Assembly: GCA_905199855.1 (NCBI GenBank)
Contig: CAJKHY010000014.1
Span: forward strand, 1-26,571
Origin: an uncultured Clostridium sp.
GTDB taxonomy: Bacteria; Bacillota_I; Bacilli_A; RF39; UBA660
DNA length: 26,571 nt
Reading direction: 5' to 3'
A program made the translations under genes and the position numbers. A model generated the notes under the pieces. It searched no databases. It was not told where the DNA came from and saw nothing but the letters and a program-made list of their open reading frames with translations. Position 1 is the first letter of the stretch. The number at the start of each line of letters is the position of its first letter. Shown here in pieces: positions 1 through 6,763 of the stretch.

Positions 1-185
1 GCCGCTTTATTGGTAAATGTAATGGCTAATATATTAGATGGCAATATGTTATTTTCAATTAAATATGCTACACGGTTGGTTAAGACAGAAGTTTTGCCAC
101 TTCCGGCACCAGCGAGAACAAGGCAAGGACCATCTATATGTTTTACAGCTTCAATTTGTTTATCATTTAAATTTTTTAATTCCAT
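1..185 (-). CDS. pcrA: UvrD/PcrA-type DNA helicase, N-terminal fragment
   Basis: This is the first ~60 residues of a superfamily 1 DNA helicase, cut off by the window edge. The N-terminus carries the Q-motif region (LNDKQIEAV), the Walker A loop GAGSGKTSVL and the motif Ia sequence ILAITFTNKA, the hallmark order of the UvrD/PcrA/Rep ATPases that unwind DNA during repair and replication restart. An upstream in-frame ATG at 203 is possible, but it has no Shine-Dalgarno sequence. The ATG at 185 follows a GAAAGAAG element and sits a normal short distance from an extended -10 box, so I chose 185. PcrA is more likely than Rep or UvrD by lineage, but the fragment alone cannot settle this. Confidence 0.85.
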   Translation of the reverse strand, partial: MELKNLNDKQIEAVKHIDGPCLVLAGAGSGKTSVLTNRVAYLIENNILPSNILAITFTNKA

Positions 186-208
186 ACTATCAACTTCTTT
201 CATATTTT

Positions 209-217
209 ATTTTATCA
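209..217 (-). promoter_or_regulatory. Extended -10 promoter of the helicase gene
   Basis: On the minus strand this reads TGATAAAAT, an extended -10 (TGn plus TAAAAT) with no good -35 box. The predicted start of transcription near 202 gives a leader of about 17 nt before the ATG at 185. The esterase gene has the same nonamer. Confidence 0.4.
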
Positions 218-349
218 TAATAATTATAATATTAAAAAATAAATGTAATTTTTTGACATATTTTGTTCTATTTGTTTTTAATCATAGGATTATAATGTGT
301 AAAGCAGTATAAATAAAAAGATATTTTAATATAATTTATTAAATCGTTA

Positions 350-378
350 TTTACTTAGGTAATTTGTTTTGATAAAAT
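350..378 (+). promoter_or_regulatory. Promoter of the esterase gene
   Basis: TTTACT (350-355), a 17-nt spacer, then TAAAAT (373-378) preceded by TGA as an extended -10. Transcription would begin near 385, exactly at the AGGAAG ribosome binding site, a short-leader layout seen at many promoters in this window. Confidence 0.6.
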
Positions 379-398
379 ATGTTTAGGAAGTGATTTTT

Positions 399-1127
399 AT
401 GCTATTTAGAAAAGCTATATTTATTATTCATGGGTTTGCTGGAGGGGTATGGGATCATCAAAATTTGGCAAATGAATTGCAAATGTATTTGGATTTTGAT
501 GTTTATATGATTACTTTACCTGGACATGATAAGTCAATTATGACTAATGTTAAGAGAGATGACTGGATTAGAGCGGTGGAAAACCAAGTAGAAAAATTAA
601 TTGCACGTGGTTATAATAAGATATATGTTGTTGGCCACAGTATGGGTGGTGTGTTGGCCAGTCATGTGGCATCAAAATATAAAGAGGTGAAAAGACTTGT
701 CTTAGTTGCCCCTGCATTTAGGTATTTAATTTTTAAGGATGATAAGTTACAGGTATTGGGGAGTATTAAGGAAATGCCTAAGATATTGAAGCAATATAAT
801 CAAAAGGATGTGATTTCACGAATTATCAAGATGCCTTTGCCTGTTACAATGGAATTTATTAATTTGGTTAAGGAACACACTAATGATGTTAAAAGTATTA
901 ATTGTCCTACTTTGATTATCCATGGTAATGATGACCAAATTGTTCCAAAGTCTAGTGTTGATTACGTACATAGAAATTTAAAATCTGATGTAAATATTTT
1001 AGTAAATATGGATGATGTAACACATGATGTTTTTAACGGAAGTCGTGGTGATGAAGCAATTGATTTAACTATTAGGTTTTTAAGAATGAAATTTTATAAA
1101 AAGATAAAAGAAGAAATTAATAAGTAA
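399..1127 (+). CDS. Alpha/beta hydrolase, Est30-like carboxylesterase
   Basis: A complete 242-residue alpha/beta hydrolase, the usual size for Est30-type monoacylglycerol lipases and carboxylesterases of Firmicutes. Visible motifs are the oxyanion-hole strand IIHGFAGG (9-16), the nucleophile elbow GHSMGG with Ser81, the acidic residue Asp179 in HGNDDQIVP, and the catalytic His209 in VTHDVF. No signal peptide is present, so it should be cytosolic and cleave short-chain esters or monoacylglycerols; the substrate cannot be read from sequence. ATG 399 is chosen over GTG 390 because the AGGAAG element (385-390) lies 8 nt before the ATG and overlaps the GTG. The gene is monocistronic, with its own promoter and a following hairpin terminator. 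Confidence 0.85.
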   Translation: MLFRKAIFIIHGFAGGVWDHQNLANELQMYLDFDVYMITLPGHDKSIMTNVKRDDWIRAVENQVEKLIARGYNKIYVVGHSMGGVLASHVASKYKEVKRLVLVAPAFRYLIFKDDKLQVLGSIKEMPKILKQYNQKDVISRIIKMPLPVTMEFINLVKEHTNDVKSINCPTLIIHGNDDQIVPKSSVDYVHRNLKSDVNILVNMDDVTHDVFNGSRGDEAIDLTIRFLRMKFYKKIKEEINK

Positions 1128-1129
1128 GA

Positions 1130-1170
1130 AAAGAATAGGTATTTTCACTGAAATTTACCTATTCTTTTTA
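1130..1170. terminator. Bidirectional rho-independent terminator (esterase / tRNA-His)
   Basis: A 12-bp perfect stem, AAAGAATAGGTA (1130-1141) with TACCTATTCTTT (1156-1167), and a 14-nt loop. It begins right after the esterase stop and is flanked by T-rich and A-rich ends, so it can serve the esterase (+) and tRNA-His (-). Confidence 0.8.
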
Positions 1171-1219
1171 TATAATTATTGAAAAAATTCTTGAAAAGCA
1201 AGACTTGTATAAATCATTA

Positions 1220-1296
1220 TGGGGCGGAATGTGGGAATCGAACCCACGCATAATGGAACCACAATCCACCGTGTTAACCACTTCACCAATTCCGCC
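1220..1296 (-). tRNA. tRNA-His (anticodon GTG)
   Basis: A 77-nt cloverleaf on the minus strand. The anticodon loop TTGTGGT gives GTG, which reads His codons. The extra 5' G(-1) typical of tRNA-His is encoded (complement of 1296) and pairs with C73, the acceptor stem is GCGGAAT/ATTCCGC, and the 3' CCA is encoded (1220-1222). The T arm has GGGTTCGATTCCC. Confidence 0.95.
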
Positions 1297-1315
1297 ATAA
1301 ACAACTTACTAATAG

Positions 1316-1344
1316 AGTTTACCATAAAAAACACAAAAATACAA
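1316..1344 (-). promoter_or_regulatory. Promoter of tRNA-His
   Basis: On the minus strand: TTGTAT (1344-1339), 17 nt, then TAAACT (1321-1316) with an upstream TGG as an extended -10. The -10 resembles that of rpmB (TGG TAAAGT). It sits about 20 nt before the tRNA 5' end. Confidence 0.45.
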
Positions 1345-1373
1345 GTCTTTTTTTTCAGTTTTGGGCATTATCC

Positions 1374-1403
1374 CATACACTTATATCCTAAATACATAAT
1401 ATA
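1374..1403 (+). promoter_or_regulatory. Sporulation-type promoter of the cotJ operon
   Basis: CATACAC (1374-1380), a 14-nt spacer, then CATAATATA (1395-1403). No vegetative -35/-10 pair is evident. The arrangement fits the mother-cell sigma class (SigE/SigK: an ATA- or AC-type -35 and a CATA-type -10), as expected because cotJ is SigE-dependent in Bacillus. The same pattern recurs at 2467. Confidence 0.5.
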
Positions 1404-1421
1404 GATTGAAAGGAGAATGTG

Positions 1422-1871
1422 ATGAACGACTATAATTATATGTTTGATTATTATCAAAATATAAATGATTATAACAATAATAATTTTTTATATCCTAATC
1501 CCTATCCTACTAATGAACCTATAAAGTTAGACTCAGAAAAAGGTTTTATGAGGGGGAATATGTTCGATGATTTATATGATCAATATAAAAACTATATTCC
1601 TGTTGAAATAGTGTCTAATAATAATAGGCAAGCACTTCTTGAAAAAGTAATGCAATATAATTTTGCTATGACTGATTTAAATTTATATTTAGATAATTAT
1701 CCAAATGATGCTAATGTTATTAAAATTTTTAATAATTACCGCAACAAGTATTTAAATGCGGTAAAGGATTTTGAAAATAGTTATGGACCTTTAGAGATTA
1801 CTGATAATCCAGTTAATGCAAATAATTGGGTTTGGGATAAAAACCCTTGGCCTTGGGAGGTGCAAAGCTAA
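1422..1871 (+). CDS. cotJB: CotJB spore coat protein with an N-terminal CotJA-like segment
   Basis: A 149-residue protein. Residues ~69-149 match CotJB: LLEKVMQYNFAMTDLNLYL, a DNYPND turn, and the terminal W-x-W...PWPWE motif. CotJB is normally about 80-90 residues, so the first 68 are extra. They comprise a Tyr/Asn/Pro-rich tail and a segment at 39-58 (EKGFMRGNMFDDLYDQY) resembling the C-terminal part of CotJA, whose family carries an AL-x-x-GTL-x-x-LY-type motif. I read this as a CotJA-CotJB fusion, which would explain the absence of a separate cotJA. ATG 1422 sits 6 nt after GGAG; GTG 1419 is less likely. The stop overlaps the cotJC start by one base. The product should be an inner-coat component made in the mother cell. 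Confidence 0.8.
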   Translation: MNDYNYMFDYYQNINDYNNNNFLYPNPYPTNEPIKLDSEKGFMRGNMFDDLYDQYKNYIPVEIVSNNNRQALLEKVMQYNFAMTDLNLYLDNYPNDANVIKIFNNYRNKYLNAVKDFENSYGPLEITDNPVNANNWVWDKNPWPWEVQS

Positions 1872-2437
1872 TGTGGAAATATGTTAAGTCTTTAGAATAT
1901 CCAATTAATATTAAGAAAAAAGATTTACGAATGGCTAAATTTTTGGTAACTCAATACGGTGGTGCAAATGGAGAGTTGGGAGCTGCTTTGAGATATTTAA
2001 ATCAAAGATATACTATGCCTGATGAAAGGGGAAGGGCGCTGCTTACTGATATTGGAACTGAGGAACTTGGGCATGTTGAAATGATATGTGCTATGATTTA
2101 TCAACTTACTAAGGATGCCACTTTAGATGAATTAAAGGCAGCTGGTCTTGATACTAATTATACAGAACATAGAAAAGCAGTTTATCCTACTGATTCAAAC
2201 GGTGTACCTTTTACAGTAACATATTTTGTGACGACAGGTGATCCTGTTGCTGATTTAGCCGAAGATATGGCAGCTGAGGAAAAAGCTAGAGCAACTTATG
2301 AAAATTTAATCAATTTAACTGATGACCCTGATATTATTGGACCTTTACTTTTCTTAAGGCAAAGAGAAATTATTCATTATGCTAGATTTAAGGAATTATA
2401 TGATGATTATAAGAAAAAGGGCTATGGAGGTAAATAA
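1871..2437 (+). CDS. cotJC: CotJC, manganese-catalase-family spore coat protein
   Basis: A 188-residue protein, full length for CotJC, which is a non-haem dimanganese catalase homologue in the inner spore coat. The expected metal ligands are all visible: Glu35 (GELGAAL), Glu65 and His68 (TEELGHVEM), Glu136 (AAEEKARATY) and His169 (EIIHYARF). That supports a real dimetal site and probable peroxide-removing activity in the spore. The start MWKYVKSLEYP is typical of CotJC; ATG 1871 overlaps the TAA of cotJB (TAATG), and the GGGAGG site at 1855-1860 lies inside cotJB, so the genes are probably translationally coupled. An upstream in-frame ATG at 1847 falls inside the CotJB PWPWE motif and is rejected. 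The operon ends in the following hairpin. Confidence 0.93.
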   Translation: MWKYVKSLEYPINIKKKDLRMAKFLVTQYGGANGELGAALRYLNQRYTMPDERGRALLTDIGTEELGHVEMICAMIYQLTKDATLDELKAAGLDTNYTEHRKAVYPTDSNGVPFTVTYFVTTGDPVADLAEDMAAEEKARATYENLINLTDDPDIIGPLLFLRQREIIHYARFKELYDDYKKKGYGGK

Positions 2438-2452
2438 TCCATAGCTATTTTT
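2421..2452 (+). terminator. Terminator of the cotJ operon, overlapping the stop codon
   Basis: Perfect 8-bp stem GCTATGGA (2421-2428) / TCCATAGC (2438-2445), loop GGTAAATAA containing the cotJC stop codon, then TATTTTT. The left arm is the last part of the cotJC coding sequence. Confidence 0.85.
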
Positions 2453-2466
2453 CTGTTTATATTCAT

Positions 2467-2497
2467 TATGCACAAAAAACTATTTTACATATATAAT
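2467..2497 (+). promoter_or_regulatory. Sporulation-type promoter of the Gly/Tyr-rich protein
   Basis: TATGCAC (2467-2473), 14 nt, then CATATATAAT (2488-2497): the same spacing and nearly the same -35 as the cotJ promoter (CATACAC-14-CATAATATA). A vegetative reading of the TATAAT-like core has no fitting -35. Confidence 0.4.
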
Positions 2498-2517
2498 ATG
2501 TTAGAAGGGAGTTTTAT

Positions 2518-2712
2518 ATGTATAGATCTTTTGGTTATAATAGGGGAATGTCAATGAATGGTGGTAATCGTTTTGTTGGAGGAGGTTTCTTAGGACCATT
2601 TATCTTGGGTGGTATTACTGGGGGATTAGTAGCTCCATTTTTCTATCCTAGACCTTATTATTATGCTCCAACTTATTACTATCCTAATAATCCTTATTAT
2701 CGTCCATATTAA
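2518..2712 (+). CDS. Small Gly/Tyr/Pro-rich protein, probable spore-associated
   Basis: A 64-residue protein with three zones: an Asn/Gly/Arg-rich start, a glycine-rich hydrophobic stretch at ~24-41 (GFLGPFILGGITGGLVAPFF), and a Tyr/Pro tail (PRPYYYAPTYYYPNNPYY). This composition is common among small spore coat and membrane-associated proteins of Bacilli, but I recognise no named family. Translation starts at ATG 2518, 6 nt after AAGGGAG. The promoter looks sporulation-type and the gene follows the cotJ operon, so a role in the coat or in spore assembly is an inference from context. Tyr-rich tails can be cross-linked in coats; that too is only a suggestion. Confidence 0.75.
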   Translation: MYRSFGYNRGMSMNGGNRFVGGGFLGPFILGGITGGLVAPFFYPRPYYYAPTYYYPNNPYYRPY

Positions 2713-2750
2713 AAAGAGGTGCTAGATGATATTATCTAGGACTTCTTTTA
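2711..2750. terminator. Terminator between the small Tyr-rich gene and the sortase gene
   Basis: Imperfect stem AAAAGAGGTGCTAGAT / ATCTAGGACTTCTTTT with two mismatches around a GATATT loop (about 2712-2749). It directly follows the Tyr-rich gene and overlaps the last codons of the converging sortase gene. Confidence 0.7.
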
Positions 2751-3682
2751 ATTAGTTTAGCATGAACAACGGTTCTTTCATCATCGCTATAACAGGTACT
2801 TAATGTTAAAATTTTGTCTTCTATAGATAATTCTACTTTAAATTTATGTTTACTTCTACTTGTAATAGTATTTAGAAAATCTTGATATTCATTGTCGTTG
2901 GTAAAATTAGTGGTGATATAATAGCTTTCGGCTTTTATTTTATAGACAGAAAATATTTGCCACATTGTGTTTTCTTTTTCGGTTGATAGTCTAATGATGT
3001 GATTATCTTTGTTACTATACCATTTTGAACTTAAGGCATTATGCAATGAGCCAAACATTGTTTTATTTAATCTACTGTGTCCATATATGATGTTGTTTTT
3101 ATTAGAAAAATCACTTTGATTACGGTAATCTAAGAATATCCAGCCAGCGTTATTTGCAGTTTTATCAAATGAATGAGTTAGGTAATAGTCATTATTGGTA
3201 GTTTGGACAAATGGATAATTAATATTAGTATTATTTACATTTATCCAACCAATGGTATCACTATTTTTTGCTTTTAATTTTTGAATATCTACATCTATTA
3301 AGGGCGTTTTAATGTAATACCAATAATCGTTGTCTTTATTTGTTACTTTATCTTGATTAACTAATTCTGTTTTATCATCATCAACTTGTTCTATGACGGT
3401 TGTTTCATTACTTATTTCTTCTACTACTTTATCTGTTGCTTCGTTTTCTTTGTGCCATACGGTTATGTTGGTAAGACTAATAATTATGGTAATTAAAAAT
3501 ATTATAATAAATAGTTGCCATACCCACTTTTTTAATCTTCTTTTTTTCTTAGTAATGGTGATGATTTTTTTATTTTTTTCTTTTGTTTGAATAGTTGTTT
3601 TTGTCTCTAAATCTTTTTGGGGGATGTTATTTTTTGAAATGTTTGTTTTGGGAGTATGTTTAGGTTCATATTTGTTATTCAT
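2732..3682 (-). CDS. srtB: Class B sortase
   Basis: A 316-residue membrane-anchored transpeptidase. A long Lys-rich cytosolic N-terminus (1-52) precedes one transmembrane segment (~53-73), then an acidic linker and the sortase domain (~120-316). Catalytic residues are visible: His202 (IIYGHS), Cys297 (TLSTCYSDD) and Arg303 (DERTVVHAKLI). The motif spacing and the GWI...NYPFVQ segment are those of class B. Such enzymes attach surface proteins to cell wall, and some act on pili or spore-related substrates. No protein with a sorting signal is visible in this window, so the substrate is unknown. The start has an AGGTGAT site. The gene has its own strong promoter and is not part of a visible operon. 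Confidence 0.88.
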   Translation of the reverse strand: MNNKYEPKHTPKTNISKNNIPQKDLETKTTIQTKEKNKKIITITKKKRRLKKWVWQLFIIIFLITIIISLTNITVWHKENEATDKVVEEISNETTVIEQVDDDKTELVNQDKVTNKDNDYWYYIKTPLIDVDIQKLKAKNSDTIGWINVNNTNINYPFVQTTNNDYYLTHSFDKTANNAGWIFLDYRNQSDFSNKNNIIYGHSRLNKTMFGSLHNALSSKWYSNKDNHIIRLSTEKENTMWQIFSVYKIKAESYYITTNFTNDNEYQDFLNTITSRSKHKFKVELSIEDKILTLSTCYSDDERTVVHAKLIKRSPR

Positions 3683-3698
3683 TTTATCACCTACTATG

Positions 3699-3727
3699 AT
3701 TATACTAGGTTTTAAAGTTATTTACAA
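3699..3727 (-). promoter_or_regulatory. Promoter of the sortase gene
   Basis: On the minus strand: TTGTAA (3727-3722), 17 nt, TATAAT (3704-3699). Transcription would start near 3692, at the first base of AGGTGATAAAATG, giving a leader of about 10 nt. Confidence 0.7.
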
Positions 3728-3735
3728 GCAATAAG

Positions 3736-3775
3736 AAAAAGAGTAGATAATTTTACTTTGGAACCTATTCTTTTT
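3736..3775 (-). terminator. Terminator of the yqeG-yqeH-prfB-yitT operon
   Basis: An 11-bp stem, AAAAAGAGTAG (3736-3746) with CTATTCTTTTT (3765-3775), containing one G-U pair and an 18-nt loop. On the minus strand it ends in CTCTTTTTCTTATT. It lies about 110 nt after the last yitT stop and just upstream of the sortase promoter. Confidence 0.65.
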
Positions 3776-3851
3776 TACATTTTGTTATTGTTTATATTTT
3801 GTTCTTGATTATTTAAAATGAATCGATTTTTTATTTTTTTATGCTTTTGTT

Positions 3852-3864
3852 AACAGCGTAGCAA
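3852..3864 (+). repeat. Intergenic motif AACAGCGTAGCAA, copy 1
   Basis: An exact 13-mer shared with 18678-18690, unusually GC-rich for intergenic DNA here. Similarity continues on the right (GGGCCTAAGAAA against AGAGCATAAAGAAA). It lies between the yitT stop and the operon terminator. Confidence 0.5.
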
Positions 3865-3884
3865 GGGCCTAAGAAATAATATGT

Positions 3885-4769
3885 TTATGCTCCTCCTACT
3901 GCTTCGTATGAGTCAGTGATTAGGAAAAAGGCATTTTTATCAATTTCTAAAACTACTTCTTTAACGAGGAAATATTCTTTTGTTGGGATTATGCATAATA
4001 GTAGTTTTTTGTTTTTATTTGAATATCCACCTTTTGCATTTATGATGGTTACACTGTGATGGAGTTTTTGGATGATAAACTCGCATACTTCTTCTTCTTT
4101 ATCGGTTATAATGTAGAATGATTTGTTGTTTGAAACACCTAGTATTACTCGATCGGTTATGGTCGAGGAAATATATAAGGCTATTACTGCATACATAGAT
4201 TTTGTTATGCCAAAGGTGAAGATGGCTGTGGTTATTATCAATGAATTTACTATCAGGCTACTTTTTCCTAGAGACATATGTAAGTATTTATACATTATTT
4301 GGGTAATTATTTGAGTTCCTCCAGCGGAAAATCCTTCTTTTAAGATTAAGCCTGATGCTAGTCCATCTAATGCTCCTCCAAAAATAATGGTGAGTAAGAG
4401 GCTACTTGTTTCAAGGTCAATGTGATTAGTTATTTTTGATGTAGCTTCAATGAATATGGGGTAAATTATTACTACGATCAAGGTGTTTAGAGTTTTTTCT
4501 TTGCCTATAAAGATAAAACTTATGATAATTAGAAATACTGAGGCAATGGAAATAAATAGTGATGGTTTTATATGAAAGTACTCTTTAATTATTAAAGATA
4601 AGCCTGATATGCCCCCAACAACGATATTATTTGGTGCAAAGAAAAGGTTAAAGGCAAAGGAACTTATAAATAATCCACATAGCATGATTAAGAATCTTTT
4701 GGTGTAGTCTTTACTGTTTATTTCTTTGATTAGTTTATTGATATTTAATTTTTTTCTAAATAAATTCAT
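3885..4769 (-). CDS. YitT family membrane protein (downstream paralogue)
   Basis: A 294-residue protein of the YitT family: five or six hydrophobic segments with the conserved features ISGLSLII, GLASGLILKEGFSAGGTQII and ITDRVILGVSN, then a cytosolic DUF2179 domain at ~215-294 (SVTIINAKGGYSN, LLLCIIPTKEYFLVKE, ITDSYEAVGG). The function of YitT proteins is not established. This is the second of two tandem paralogues. Its ATG at 4769 lies 14 nt inside the end of the upstream copy, behind AGGAGAGGG, so the two should be co-translated and may form a complex; this is inference. It is the last gene of the yqeG operon. Confidence 0.85.
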   Translation of the reverse strand: MNLFRKKLNINKLIKEINSKDYTKRFLIMLCGLFISSFAFNLFFAPNNIVVGGISGLSLIIKEYFHIKPSLFISIASVFLIIISFIFIGKEKTLNTLIVVIIYPIFIEATSKITNHIDLETSSLLLTIIFGGALDGLASGLILKEGFSAGGTQIITQIMYKYLHMSLGKSSLIVNSLIITTAIFTFGITKSMYAVIALYISSTITDRVILGVSNNKSFYIITDKEEEVCEFIIQKLHHSVTIINAKGGYSNKNKKLLLCIIPTKEYFLVKEVVLEIDKNAFFLITDSYEAVGGA

Positions 4770-5661
4770 CTAACCCTCTCCTATTTACTTCATATGAATC
4801 TGTTACAACAAAGAAAATGTCTTTATCTATTTGTTTTAGTCCTTCTTTGATTATGAAATACTTTTTGGTAGGAATTACGCATAGTAATAAATTGTTTTTG
4901 TTGTTGGTATATCCTCCGTGTGATTCAATAATGGTTACGCCTATGCTTTCTAGTGATAAAAGAAATTCTAGAATTTCTTCTTTTTTATCTGTAACTATGT
5001 AGAAGGCTTTGTCATCACTTATGCCGAGGATTACTTTGTCGGTCATGATGCTTACTACGTAGAGGATGATAATACCATACATGAATGTTTCAATGTTAAA
5101 GGTGAAGATACTACTTAAAACAATTAGCCCATCTACATAAATCATAGATTTACCCATGCTGGTTTTAAAGTATTTTGCTATTACTTGGTCAATGATGTCT
5201 GTGCCTCCAGTGGTAAATCCTGATTTGAAGATTATTCCATATCCTATACCACTTAAAACGGCCCCAAAGATGGCTATTAGTATTTTTTCGACGTTTTCAA
5301 AGTAGATGTTTCTTGTAATAAATTCAGTAACGTAAATAAATATTGGTAGGAGTATTGAGCCTACGGCTGAGTTTTTGGTTTTTTCTTTACCTAATACAAA
5401 GTAACTGTATATTAAGAGGAGAATGGATGATATTAGAATAAAGGTATTTGGGTTAATGCCATATTCGTTTAAGATTACTGCGATGCCACTTATGCCAAAG
5501 CAAACTATTTTGTATTTTAGAAAAAAGAGGTTGAAGGCAAAGGCTGCGATAAAGCAACCAATTACTAGGTAGAAGTATCTTTCTATGAGGTCTTTATGAT
5601 TTACTTTTTTGACTATGTCATCAATGTTTTGTTTTGGTTTATTTTTTTTAAATAAAAACAC
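4756..5661 (-). CDS. YitT family membrane protein (upstream paralogue)
   Basis: A 301-residue YitT-family protein with the same architecture as its downstream neighbour: membrane segments at ~28-185 with GIGYGIIFKSGFTTGGTDII and MTDKVILGISDDKAFYIVT, then a C-terminal DUF2179 domain (GVTIIESHGGYTN, LLLCVIPTKKYFIIKE, VTDSYEVN). The start is a GTG at 5661, 10 nt after AAAGGTGG, whose site lies in the last codons of prfB; the prfB stop is only 3 nt upstream. The two YitT copies are clearly diverged duplicates. Family function is unknown. I see no enzyme motif. Confidence 0.85.
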   Translation of the reverse strand: MFLFKKNKPKQNIDDIVKKVNHKDLIERYFYLVIGCFIAAFAFNLFFLKYKIVCFGISGIAVILNEYGINPNTFILISSILLLIYSYFVLGKEKTKNSAVGSILLPIFIYVTEFITRNIYFENVEKILIAIFGAVLSGIGYGIIFKSGFTTGGTDIIDQVIAKYFKTSMGKSMIYVDGLIVLSSIFTFNIETFMYGIIILYVVSIMTDKVILGISDDKAFYIVTDKKEEILEFLLSLESIGVTIIESHGGYTNNKNNLLLCVIPTKKYFIIKEGLKQIDKDIFFVVTDSYEVNRRGLDEFI

Positions 5662-5664
5662 TAG

Positions 5665-6763
5665 TTACACACCACCTTTTAAATTAGCTTTTATGAATCC
5701 ATCTAGTTTTCCATCTAATACACTAATAACATCACTTTCTTCGTAATGGCTGTCATTGTCTATGACTTTGGTGTATGGACACATGATGTAACTTCTTTTT
5801 TGGCTACCAAAGTTGATTGATTCATTATTTTTCATGCTATTTATCTCTTTATTCTTTTTGTCTTGTTCGATTTTATATAATTTGCTTTTTAATATTTCTA
5901 AGCACATGGCTTTGTTTTGAATTTGGCTTCGCTCGTTTTGACAGGTTACGACTATGCCGGTTGGTATATGGGTGATACGAACGGCTGAGTCTGTGGTATT
6001 TACGCCTTGTCCTCCGGGACCACTGCTACGATAGATGTCTATTTTGAGGTCGGCTTCTAGAATAATTATATCAATTTCTCCTTTAATTTCTGGTATTACT
6101 TCGACAGAGGCAAAGGATGTATGCCTTCTTTTGTTTGAATCAAAGGGACTTATTCTTACTAGTCGGTGAATTCCACTTTCTTTTTTTAGATATCCATAGG
6201 CATGGTCCCCTTTTATTTGTAGGGTTATGCTTTTGTAACCTGTTTCTTCACCAAGGGATGCATATAATAAGGTGGATGTATAACCTATTTTGTTAAAATA
6301 TCTTGTGTACATGCGATATAACATATTCACCCAGTCGCAAGCTTCAGTGCCTCCTGCTCCTGAATGTATTTCCATTAGACAGTCATTAGCATCATATTTG
6401 CCATTTAGGAAGGTTTGAATATGTAAGTTTTCAATTCTGTTTGATAAGGTTTGGCTATTTTCTAGAATGATGCTTACTAATTCTTCTTCATATGATTTTG
6501 TTAATTCGTTTATTATAGATAAATTGTCATTGATGTCATCTTCACATTTATCTATTTCTTCTACACAAGATTTGAGGTTATTTATTTTACTAATTATTTC
6601 ATTTGCTTTGTCTTTGTCTTGCCAAAACGTTGAATCATGAGTTATTTTGGTAAGTTTATCTAATTCGCTTTTTTTGTTGTTATAGTCAAAGACACTCCTT
6701 GATGTTATTTAATTCTGCTTGTAAAAACTCATAGTTTTTTTTTAATTCTTTTATATCTTTCAT
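5665..6763 (-). CDS. prfB: Peptide chain release factor 2, with programmed +1 frameshift
   Basis: RF2 ends translation at UGA and UAA. The full 365-residue product comes from two frames. The first 25 codons (6763-6689) end at an in-frame UGA (6688-6686), and a +1 slip on CUU UGA C continues at GAC (6687-6685) to the stop at 5665. The joined protein has the RF2 stop-codon motif SPF (205-207) and the peptidyl-transferase motif GGQ (250-252), at the same positions as in E. coli RF2. Frameshifting is autoregulatory: low RF2 slows reading of the UGA and favours the slip. The start ATG overlaps the yqeH stop by 4 nt (ATGA), so the two are coupled, with an AAAGGG site upstream. A naive call starting at 6375 would lose the first 129 residues. 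Confidence 0.95.
6685..6700 (-). promoter_or_regulatory. prfB programmed frameshift site
   Basis: On the minus strand: AAGGAG, TGT, CTT, TGA, C. This is the conserved RF2 recoding signal: an internal Shine-Dalgarno element 3 nt before the CUU slippery codon, then UGA followed by C, a weak termination context. Confidence 0.95.

Noticed and set aside
253..282. TTGACA-N18-TTTAAT as the esterase promoter
   Set aside because: It would give a leader of over 100 nt; the extended -10 promoter at 350-378 fits the start and the pattern of the window better.
1847..1870. Start of CotJC at ATG 1847
   Set aside because: The extra residues come from the PWPWE end of CotJB in another frame; MWKYVKSL at 1871 is the family start.
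5665..6375. prfB as a truncated 236-residue gene or pseudogene
   Set aside because: The missing N-terminal part is present after a standard +1 programmed frameshift at UGA 6688-6686.
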